Shown in pieces: positions 17,825 through 25,759 of a stretch of 41,986 bases of DNA. Source of the DNA: an uncultured Treponema sp. Lineage in GTDB: Bacteria > Spirochaetota > Spirochaetia > Treponematales > Treponemataceae. Within the stretch, counting starts at the first letter, position 1; the number at the start of each line of letters is the position of its first letter. Location of the stretch: the NCBI GenBank assembly GCA_946631855.1, contig CAMPAL010000009.1, positions 1-41,986 on the forward strand, written 5' to 3'. The notes under the pieces are model-generated. The model searched no databases. It worked only from the letters and a program-made list of their open reading frames with translations, and had not been told where the DNA came from. A program made the position numbers and the translations under genes.

Positions 17825-19297
17825 ATGAAAAAAATCCTGAAAAAGGTCTTTCTAGCATCGGCAGTTCTTCTTTTTGCCACAAATCTGGGATTGAGCCAGG
17901 AACTTTCCCAGGGGGACAGACCCCTGACAGACCTGAACACAGGGGACAGACCTCTCTCTGAAAATCAAACTTACACCCTCGAAAGCCTGCTTTCCGCAAC
18001 CCGCCAGAACCATCCTGAAATTTTAAAACTTCAACAGGAATACCAGAGAAGTCTGCTCGATCTGCAAGATGCCTGGTGGTCTCTTGGGCCAACCGTAGAC
18101 ATGCAGATAAGCGGAACTTACATGGTAAATCCACCACTTGATGCTCTGTACATAAATGTTGATGATATTATCAACTCTATTCAATGGAATGGCAGTCGTC
18201 CTTCAAGCCGGGGACAGTACGTAAAAGTGTTTGATGGCATGGAAAACACCCTCTACAATTTTCAGATGTCCATGACCCAGCCGGTTTTTACCTGGGGAAA
18301 AATCACCAACGCAATAAAACTCTACAAACAGATATCAGAAATCAAACATACACAAATTGTTCAGCAGACTCAACAACTGGAAACTGAATTAAAAACCCGT
18401 TTAATCAGCCTTTACTATCTAGACAGAATCCTCAAAATTATTGATGAAGAAGAAACCTACACCAACCGCATGGTCGAAGTAAGCGAAAAAGCAGAAAAAA
18501 CCGGAATGCTGCTTCATCAGGATCTGGTAGATGCAAAAATTCAGGCTAAAGAACTGGAAATTGCCCGCCAGGATTTAATTGAACAAATAAACAATCAGCT
18601 TCTGGAACTGGAAAGAACTTGCGGTCTTACAGGTCTGTCCCCTGAAAATATTTCCTACGATTTTGTACCAGATTTTATTAAAACTTTCGAAGAACTTCTG
18701 CAAAATGACCCTGCCAGACTGGAAGAAGAAATTCTTTCTGGAAATCAGACATCTATCAAAATGCTAACTCAAATGCAGGATATAAGTAAAACAGCAGAAA
18801 AAATCTCCCGCGGTTACGAAAACTGGAAACCAGATCTGGCCCTGCAAATGACTGGCGGATATTCAGGGTCTCGTTTTCCCCTCTTAGAACCAAACTGGCT
18901 TAGAAAAGATGATTATTCTCTGAACATTTCTATTGGCATTAAGACAACAATCTGGGATGGTGGAAAAAAAGTCCGCGATGTTTCCAGAAAAAAGAGTGAA
19001 GTTCAGACTGCAGAAATTAATAAAAATGATGCCCGTTCAAACCTTAGCAAAACATTTAATACTCAGTGGAATTCCGCTCAGGTTTGCTCAATGAAAATTG
19101 AATATCAGGACTTAAAGATAGAATCTGCAACTTCCAAAATTGCCCAGAAACAACAGATTTATGAATCAGGCTATGGTTCAGAAACAGATCTTCTTTCTGC
19201 AAAAATTGAACGATGTAACGCCCAGATTGAAAAAGAAAAACAGGCCCTCTCCCAGGCAGCAGCTTGTCTTACAATCTTTTTTTTACTAAGTAAATAA
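17825..19297 (+). CDS. TolC-family outer membrane efflux protein
   Basis: 490 aa; signal peptide; YTLESLLSATRQNHPEILKLQQEYQRSLLDLQDAWW; QIYESGYGSETDLLSAKIERCNAQIEKEKQALSQA. Confidence 0.92.
   Translation: MKKILKKVFLASAVLLFATNLGLSQELSQGDRPLTDLNTGDRPLSENQTYTLESLLSATRQNHPEILKLQQEYQRSLLDLQDAWWSLGPTVDMQISGTYMVNPPLDALYINVDDIINSIQWNGSRPSSRGQYVKVFDGMENTLYNFQMSMTQPVFTWGKITNAIKLYKQISEIKHTQIVQQTQQLETELKTRLISLYYLDRILKIIDEEETYTNRMVEVSEKAEKTGMLLHQDLVDAKIQAKELEIARQDLIEQINNQLLELERTCGLTGLSPENISYDFVPDFIKTFEELLQNDPARLEEEILSGNQTSIKMLTQMQDISKTAEKISRGYENWKPDLALQMTGGYSGSRFPLLEPNWLRKDDYSLNISIGIKTTIWDGGKKVRDVSRKKSEVQTAEINKNDARSNLSKTFNTQWNSAQVCSMKIEYQDLKIESATSKIAQKQQIYESGYGSETDLLSAKIERCNAQIEKEKQALSQAAACLTIFFLLSK
17911..17954. 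repeat. Two GGGGACAGACC repeats at mature N-terminus of TolC-like protein
   Basis: gggggacagacccct (17911-17925) and ggggacagacctc (17942-17954); encode GDRPL...GDRPL. Confidence 0.85.
18631..18644. repeat. GGTCTGTCCCC repeat inside TolC-like gene
   Basis: aggtctgtcccctg; encodes GLSP. Confidence 0.65.
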
Positions 19298-19342
19298 AAT
19301 CTGTGTTACAATATCAGTACTTTAAAACCTACGGAGGAATTT

Positions 19343-19963
19343 ATGTTCGAACAGTATAAACTGCCTTATGATTACAATGCTCTTGAACCAGTTATTGATG
19401 CATTAACTATGGAAACTCATCATTCCAAGCACCATGCAACTTATACAAAAACCTTCAACGAACTTGCAGAAAAAGCAGGTGTCGCTGACAAATCAGTTGA
19501 AGAAATACTTTCAAGCCTGGATAAAATTTCGGATCCAGCTCTCAGAAACGGTATAAAAAACAACGGTGGTGGATTCTACAACCACAATCTGTATTTTTCT
19601 ACCATGTCACCAAATGGAAAACGAAGCCCTGAAGGAAAACTTGCTGAAAAAATTAATGAAACTTTTGGTTCTTTTGAAGAATTCAAAGAAAAAATTTCGA
19701 ATCTTGCAGTAACACAGTTTGGTTCCGGCTGGGCCTGGCTTTCTGTTGCAAAAGACGGTTCTTTAGTTTTAAGTCAGAGTGCAAATCAGGATAACCCTAT
19801 TAGTCTTGGAACTGGTAACACACCAATTTTCTGTATTGATGTATGGGAACATGCCTACTACCTCAAATTCAAGAATCTCCGTGCCGCTTACGTAAAAGAA
19901 TTATTCAACGTAATCGACTGGAACAAAGTTTCAGAACTCTATAATTCTGCCCTTTCAAAATAA
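19343..19963 (+). CDS. Superoxide dismutase (Fe/Mn type)
   Basis: LPYDYNALEPVIDALTMETHHSKHHATYTKTFNE...GSGWAWL...DVWEHAYYLKFKNLRAAYV. Confidence 0.96.
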   Translation: MFEQYKLPYDYNALEPVIDALTMETHHSKHHATYTKTFNELAEKAGVADKSVEEILSSLDKISDPALRNGIKNNGGGFYNHNLYFSTMSPNGKRSPEGKLAEKINETFGSFEEFKEKISNLAVTQFGSGWAWLSVAKDGSLVLSQSANQDNPISLGTGNTPIFCIDVWEHAYYLKFKNLRAAYVKELFNVIDWNKVSELYNSALSK

Positions 19964-19973
19964 CAAGACCCTC

Positions 19974-20017
19974 AAACTTTATGATGTGGAAATTTCACCA
20001 TGTCATAAAGTTTTTTT
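19974..20017 (+). terminator. Rho-independent terminator after superoxide dismutase gene
   Basis: AAACTTTATGATGTGGAAATTTCACCATGTCATAAAGTTT followed by T-run; long stem with two central G-T wobbles. Confidence 0.85.
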
Positions 20018-20058
20018 CCTTTAAAACAGTCCATCTAATTCCAAGTATTTTATCAATT

Positions 20059-20085
20059 TAACTTTTTTTCACCATCAACCGATAA
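20059..20085 (+). promoter_or_regulatory. Candidate sigma28 (FliA)-type promoter for chemosensory operon
   Basis: TAACTTTT (20059-20066) - 11 nt - ACCGATAA (20078-20085), compared with TAAAGTTT-N11-GCCGATAA. Confidence 0.6.
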
Positions 20086-20124
20086 TCTATAAGAATTATT
20101 ATCGATTTCAGGAGACTATCATTC

Positions 20125-21945
20125 ATGAAAGAAAAAACTGAAAAATCTAAAGTTGAAAATAAAGCAAAGAAAAAAACACGCCGTTTATTTTTGAGTACTT
20201 TTATTCCTCTTATAACACTTACTCTTACTTCATGTACTGTATTTGCAATTCTTATGCTTCAGATTGTTTATTCCTACATCAAATCAGAAACTTCCCGAAT
20301 CACTGGTGAAGTAAGTTCCAGCTTAATGGCAAACTTCAATCCAGATATCATTGTTGCAAAAAACCTTGCAGATTTTGGTTCTGCCGGAATTGATATCAAC
20401 TCTATGGATGCTGTAATAAAAACTTTCTCTTCAAATCTTAATTATGTAACTCTTGTTTATTACGCAACAGAAAAATCAAGATTTGAAGAAGGTGGAGGAT
20501 TTGTAAGCAACTTAGACTGGGTACCTCCTAAAAATTTTGATCCAAAAACCCGTGCCTGGTATAAAGAGGCCGTACGCCATAAAGGAGAAGTTATTTTCAA
20601 TGACCCATATATTGATGAAATGACTGGCAAACTTTGTACAGCAATTTCAATTGGTTCTTTTGACCCTAAAGGAAATGTCCTTGGCGTTTGTGGAATCGAT
20701 ATAATTCTTGATGAAATTGCAGAATATCTTAAAACTGTTGAACTTTATGAAAATGCAAAAATTTTTATGATTGATGATAAAGGAAACTTCATCACCCATC
20801 CTGATGACGAAAAAATCTGTAATCCAAGTTTTAACTTCTTCAGCTCTTCGGCAAATGAAATTTCCCGCGAAGAGTTACTTTCTTCACCAAATCTTTCAGT
20901 TTTGAACCGCCGCTATTACACAAGTGCAAGCAAAATTGGAGAAACTCCATGGTACATTGTTATTGAAGGTCCAATGAGTGATTACAGAGACAGGCTTATG
21001 CGTTTTGTTTATATTTTTGAAGGCATTCTTCTCTTCTTTAGTTTTGTTTCAGCAGGTGCTAACCTTAGAACAATTTTTAAGAGCCGCGAAGAAGACCGCA
21101 AAATGGGTGCAACTCTCTTTGAAGAAACACAGAACCTTGTTGTTGCAACAAAAGAAACCGCTGCAACAAGCCAGGATCAGTCTGCCGCGGTAAAAGAAAT
21201 TGTTGCAACCATGGAAGACTCAAATTCCCTTTCAGAAAATATTTCTACAAAAATAAAAGATGTTGCAAAAGTTGCTACAAAAACTTCATCTGAAGTTGCA
21301 GATGGTGTTGCCGCTGTTGAAAAGAACGTTGAACAGTTACACAGCATTTTCGACGCTAACCAGCAGACAATCAACGGTATGAAAGATTTGGGCGACAAAA
21401 TTGACTCAATCTGGGATATCGTAAACTTAATCAACTCTGTAGCAGACCAGGCAAAAATCATTGCCTTCAACGCCGAAATTGAAGCAACAAGTGCTGGTGA
21501 AGCAGGTAAAAAATTCAGAATTGTTGCTAACGAAATCCGCCGCCTTTCTGACGGTATTATTGACAGCACAAAAGAAGTTAAGGAAAAAATCACAGAAATC
21601 CAGCATTCTTCTGACCATCTTATTCTTGCTTCTGAAAACGGTACAGAAAAAATCAATGCAGGTTACGAAACAGCAAAAGTTTTAAGTAATCACTTTGAAA
21701 GCATCAAATCTTCTTCTGAAGTAACAGCTGCATCTGCCGGAGAAATTACAGAAATCATCCAGCAGCAGACAGCCGCTTCTGAACAGATTCTTATTGCCCT
21801 GAAACAAATTTCCGCTGGTGTAGAAAACTTTACAGTTGCAACAAACAATATTTCTTCATCAGCCGATTCTATCAGAATTCTTGCCGAAGATTTGAACTCC
21901 CAGAATAAGCAGGAAGAAGAACTGGCAAAACGTAAAAAGAAGTAA
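20125..21945 (+). CDS. Methyl-accepting chemotaxis protein with periplasmic PDC/dCache-type sensor domain, no obvious HAMP
   Basis: Two TM segments, FDPKTRAWYKEAVRHKGEVIFNDPYIDEMTGKLCTAISIG sensor motif, signalling tip QAKIIAFNAEIEATSAGEAGKKFRIVANEIRRLSD. Confidence 0.93.
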   Translation: MKEKTEKSKVENKAKKKTRRLFLSTFIPLITLTLTSCTVFAILMLQIVYSYIKSETSRITGEVSSSLMANFNPDIIVAKNLADFGSAGIDINSMDAVIKTFSSNLNYVTLVYYATEKSRFEEGGGFVSNLDWVPPKNFDPKTRAWYKEAVRHKGEVIFNDPYIDEMTGKLCTAISIGSFDPKGNVLGVCGIDIILDEIAEYLKTVELYENAKIFMIDDKGNFITHPDDEKICNPSFNFFSSSANEISREELLSSPNLSVLNRRYYTSASKIGETPWYIVIEGPMSDYRDRLMRFVYIFEGILLFFSFVSAGANLRTIFKSREEDRKMGATLFEETQNLVVATKETAATSQDQSAAVKEIVATMEDSNSLSENISTKIKDVAKVATKTSSEVADGVAAVEKNVEQLHSIFDANQQTINGMKDLGDKIDSIWDIVNLINSVADQAKIIAFNAEIEATSAGEAGKKFRIVANEIRRLSDGIIDSTKEVKEKITEIQHSSDHLILASENGTEKINAGYETAKVLSNHFESIKSSSEVTAASAGEITEIIQQQTAASEQILIALKQISAGVENFTVATNNISSSADSIRILAEDLNSQNKQEEELAKRKKK

Positions 21946-21953
21946 AGGTTAGT

Positions 21954-22394
21954 ATGGATAATTCGGAAAAAGAAAACACAGTTTCATTCTTAATCTTCTC
22001 TGTAAACAAACGTTTCTACGCAATTGACATATCTTTAGTTCAGGAAATTGCGCAGAACGCCAAAGTACACCCCTTACCGTTTGTACCTTTTTATATTGAA
22101 GGAGTAATCAACTGTGGTGGAACTGCTTATGTTGCAGTAAATCCAATTGTACTTTTTCCAAATAAAAACCAGAAAGAAGACATAAAAATTGAAACACCAA
22201 ATTTCCTTATTTTCAAAAGAAATGATGATCAATTTTGTATGCACATTTCTACCATAGAAATTTTCTACGAAGTTCAAACAGAAGATCTTGAAGATGTAGT
22301 TGTAGACGGCTGGCTTATCTACAAAAACAGAAAAATTAAAATCTTTAATCCTGATGAAATTGAAAGCAGACTCTTAAAAGATTTATCAGCATAA
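21954..22394 (+). CDS. CheW-like coupling protein
   Basis: FLIFSVNKRFYAIDISLVQEIAQNAKVHPLPFVPFYIEGVINCGGTAYVAVNPIVLF. Confidence 0.85.
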   Translation: MDNSEKENTVSFLIFSVNKRFYAIDISLVQEIAQNAKVHPLPFVPFYIEGVINCGGTAYVAVNPIVLFPNKNQKEDIKIETPNFLIFKRNDDQFCMHISTIEIFYEVQTEDLEDVVVDGWLIYKNRKIKIFNPDEIESRLLKDLSA

Positions 22395-22400
22395 AGAAGG

Positions 22401-23441
22401 GTGGGATTTATGATTGGTTCAATGAATGACGAAAAAATTAAAATAGTTATAGCTGATGATTCAGCCATAATACGTGGAATTCTTGAAAAAGCATTTTCTC
22501 AATCAGGTGACTTTGACATTGTTGCCTCAGTTTCAAACGGCCGCAAAGCTGTAGATGCTGTTTCTGAACACCCGATTGATCTGGTCATAAGCGATATAGA
22601 TATGCCTGAAATGAATGGTATAGAAACTGCTAAAATCATTTCTTCTACACATAACATTCCAGTCATTATTTTTTCTGAAAATCCTGAGCTTAAAAAACAG
22701 GCTCTGGATGCAGGAGCAGTTCTTTTTGAAAACAAGCCTCCTCTATCCGCTTTTAAAATTGAAAATCTGGAAGGACTCATTTCAAGAGCAAAAACCTGCG
22801 TAAAAAAAATAAGACCTGTTACTCACGAAGAAAAAACTCGAACTCATCATACACACAATTTCAAAATCGTTGTTCTTGGAGCTTCCACAGGCGGCCCGAC
22901 TGCCGTTCAGGAAGTTTTGTGTGGATTGGGAAATAATTTTAACCTCCCGATTATTTATGTACAGCATATTGATATTGGTTCCGATCAGAAAATGGTCGAC
23001 TGGTTTAATTCAGAATGTCCAAACATCACCATGCATCTTGCCAAAGATGGACAGGAAGCAAAACCTGGACACATTTATATGGCTCCTGCAGACCGTCATC
23101 TTATAATTGACTTTATCAGATCTAACGGTAATCCAATTTTAAAACTTACAGACGAACCCGAAGAAAGATTTTTGCGTCCGGCAGTTAACAAACTGTTCAG
23201 AAGTGCTGCAAAACTTTACGGAAATACCTGTCTTGGAGTTTTAATGACTGGTATGGGGCAGGATGGAGCAGAAGGCTGCAAGATGATTGTTGATAATGGC
23301 GGTTACACAATCGCAGAATCAGAAAAAACCTGTGCTGTATTTGGTATGCCTGCCGCCGCAATAGAGATGGGTGCTGCAAGCGAAGTTCTGCCTAGAAACG
23401 AAATTGCTTCAAGGATAAGAACTCTTTCATGGATGGATTAA
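22401..23441 (+). CDS. cheB: Chemotaxis response regulator / protein-glutamate methylesterase
   Basis: REC (IVIADDSAIIRGILEKAF...LVISDIDMPEMNGIE) plus methylesterase (VVLGASTGGPTAVQEVLCGL...YVQHI...GVLMTGMGQDGAEG). Confidence 0.95.
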   Translation: MGFMIGSMNDEKIKIVIADDSAIIRGILEKAFSQSGDFDIVASVSNGRKAVDAVSEHPIDLVISDIDMPEMNGIETAKIISSTHNIPVIIFSENPELKKQALDAGAVLFENKPPLSAFKIENLEGLISRAKTCVKKIRPVTHEEKTRTHHTHNFKIVVLGASTGGPTAVQEVLCGLGNNFNLPIIYVQHIDIGSDQKMVDWFNSECPNITMHLAKDGQEAKPGHIYMAPADRHLIIDFIRSNGNPILKLTDEPEERFLRPAVNKLFRSAAKLYGNTCLGVLMTGMGQDGAEGCKMIVDNGGYTIAESEKTCAVFGMPAAAIEMGAASEVLPRNEIASRIRTLSWMD

Positions 23442-23442
23442 A

Positions 23443-24276
23443 ATGTTATCTGAAATTGAGTTTGAAAACATCATACAGATGATTACTCTCTACACAGGAA
23501 TTGTTCCTAAGAACAGCCATCAGGAAAGTATACGCCACTATCTGGAAAACCGACTTGCAGAAATATCTGTGAATAATCCTGACATAAGTATAAGCAGTTT
23601 CATCAAAGATAATCCTACAGAAATTGAAATGCTTATCAATGCTGTAACTGTAAACGAAACCTACTTTTTCCGCGAAGAAAACCAATTTAAACTGCTCAAA
23701 GAAAAAATACTTCCAGAATTAAGAATTACGGCAAATGGCCCTGTAAATATCTGGAGTGCGGCCTGTTCCTCTGGTGAAGAAATTTATTCCCTTGCCCTGC
23801 TTGGAGAAAGTCTATTCTTACCTGCAAATTACACCGCCAGTGATATAAATACTTCAATGCTGGAAAAATGCAAAAAAGGAAACTACAAAAAAAATTCTAT
23901 CAGAAGTGTTGATGGTTCCTTCTTCCACACTCTGTTACCTTCTTCAAATTCAGAAGGCATTATTTCAATTCCAGAAGAAATCAAAAAGAAGATTAATATC
24001 AAAAAAATTAATCTTTCAAAGCTTTCTTCACCAAAAATCGAAATTCCTCTGAACCAGCATTTAATTTTTATACGAAATGTTTTTATCTACTTCACAATGG
24101 AAACTCGTGCAAAAATCCTGAAAGTTCTGGCAGAAAAATGCATGGCAAATGGAGCTTACCTTTTTGTTTCTACAAACGAAATTGCAAGTCTTGATAATTC
24201 AATCATTCCTCCTGAACTAAACAAATGTTCCGACGGAAATGTCTATTACTTTGTAAAGAGGTGCCAGAATGACTAA
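23443..24276 (+). CDS. cheR: Chemotaxis protein methyltransferase
   Basis: VTVNETYFFREENQFKLLKEKILPEL, VNIWSAACSSGEEIYSLALL, LIFIRNVFIYF. Confidence 0.94.
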   Translation: MLSEIEFENIIQMITLYTGIVPKNSHQESIRHYLENRLAEISVNNPDISISSFIKDNPTEIEMLINAVTVNETYFFREENQFKLLKEKILPELRITANGPVNIWSAACSSGEEIYSLALLGESLFLPANYTASDINTSMLEKCKKGNYKKNSIRSVDGSFFHTLLPSSNSEGIISIPEEIKKKINIKKINLSKLSSPKIEIPLNQHLIFIRNVFIYFTMETRAKILKVLAEKCMANGAYLFVSTNEIASLDNSIIPPELNKCSDGNVYYFVKRCQND

Positions 24277-25759
24277 GATTGCCCCGGAAGTAAAGAATGC
24301 CTTCATTCTTGATGCCAGAAATTTAATCAGCTACATTCAGGCATCCCCAAAAAGAACAGTTTCAATTCTCAACAAAATTTTTGCACTCAAAAATGCCAGT
24401 AAAATTCTTGAATTTACTTCTGTAGAAAAACTCTGTGCCTCTCTCCAGGCAGTTTATCAGGGCATTCACGACAAAAACATTTCTTTCAACAAAGATATTT
24501 TTATTTTAATCAGGGCAGTAATTCTAAAAATTGAAGAATGCTGTCAGCAAATCAGCGAAAATAATTTTGACCCGATTGATGTAAAACTTTATGTAACTTC
24601 TTGTGATAAAGCAGCCGCTGGTGAAATTATTGATACCTCAGTTTTTTCTAAAAAGCCAAAAGTAAAAAAATCCAGCACAAATTCCAGACAAAAAATCGAC
24701 AAGATTATAGAAGTTCATTCCAAGGCAATTGGAGAAGTTTTAAATGCACACGAAGAAATGATTGCCAGAAGTTACAAACTCAACAATCAGATTAATCTTT
24801 TAAAACCTCTGGAGACAGATCCGTCCCCTCTGAAAATTGCAGCTATCCGTAAACAACTTGCCGCCGATTTTAAAATCCTTCAGACAGAACTGGAAAGTTC
24901 CCACGAAGAAATTTTTAATTTTATAAAAGATGATGAATACTTCGTAAACGACCACCAGGAAATCAGGGGATTCTTTGTTTATGCAAACGGTGTAAAATAC
25001 CTTATTTCCGGAGAATACCTGTCCGACATCACTTACGAAAATCCTTTAAACTACGTAACTATTCAAAATCAACTCTGTTACAAAAAAATTGAAGATGATA
25101 AAGAAGTTTTCATTCCAATCTACTTCCTTTCATCTTTGTTCCCTGGACAGATGAAGAAAAAATCTAACGGACTGGATACAATTTTCATTGCAGAATATCA
25201 GAGCCAGCGAATTGGAATTATTGTTGATTACATGCAGACTTTCATTTCCATTGTAAAAAAGCCTCTGCCAAACTGTTTTGAAAACTTCCCTATTCTGAAA
25301 GGACTCGTTTTCGACGAAAAATATGATATGATTCCTATCCTCTACATTCCGGAAATTCTCAAAAAATTCCGTTCTCTGCGTGGATATGACGTAAAAATGT
25401 TCGAAGTTAATACCAGACCTAGAATTTACAGAATTCTTATTGTTGATGATTCAGAAACTACCCGGGAAGTTGAAAAAGGTGTTCTTTCTGAATTCCTGGT
25501 AGATCAGGCTATGGACGGTATTAAAGCTCTGGAAATGGCAAAAACTACCCAGTACGACCTTATTATTACTGATGACGCAATGCCTCGTATGAACGGAGAA
25601 ATCTTTTTGGATAACCTCCGCCGCATGGAAAATTATACGACAATTCCAGTTATTGCAATTGCAACTCAGCAACTGGAAAAAGCAAATGCCTTTATAAACA
25701 AAGCTGAATTTAAACGAAGTGATCTTCTTCATTCCGTTAAGGAGCTGTTAAATGACTAA
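24269..25759 (+). CDS. Hpt-like (degenerate)-CheW-REC hybrid protein, CheA-like without kinase domain
   Basis: N-terminal helical Hpt-like segment; central CheW-like (FFVYANGVKYLISGEYLSDITYENPLNYVTI...AEYQSQRIGIIVDYMQTFISIVKKPLPN); C-terminal REC (RILIVDDSETTREVEKGVL...DLIITDDAMPRMNGEIFLDNLR). Confidence 0.8.
   Translation: MTKIAPEVKNAFILDARNLISYIQASPKRTVSILNKIFALKNASKILEFTSVEKLCASLQAVYQGIHDKNISFNKDIFILIRAVILKIEECCQQISENNFDPIDVKLYVTSCDKAAAGEIIDTSVFSKKPKVKKSSTNSRQKIDKIIEVHSKAIGEVLNAHEEMIARSYKLNNQINLLKPLETDPSPLKIAAIRKQLAADFKILQTELESSHEEIFNFIKDDEYFVNDHQEIRGFFVYANGVKYLISGEYLSDITYENPLNYVTIQNQLCYKKIEDDKEVFIPIYFLSSLFPGQMKKKSNGLDTIFIAEYQSQRIGIIVDYMQTFISIVKKPLPNCFENFPILKGLVFDEKYDMIPILYIPEILKKFRSLRGYDVKMFEVNTRPRIYRILIVDDSETTREVEKGVLSEFLVDQAMDGIKALEMAKTTQYDLIITDDAMPRMNGEIFLDNLRRMENYTTIPVIAIATQQLEKANAFINKAEFKRSDLLHSVKELLND
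24811..24831. repeat. Diverged GGGGACAG-type repeat
   Basis: ggagacagatccgtcccctct; encodes ETDPSPL in the Hpt-CheW linker region. Confidence 0.45.

Noticed and set aside
18207-18220. ccggggacagtacg in the TolC-like gene
   Set aside because: Only the left half of the core matches; not counted as a firm copy.
21177-21656. 159-aa minus-strand ORF antisense to the MCP gene
   Set aside because: Shadow ORF of the repetitive coiled-coil coding sequence; no start context or homology signal.
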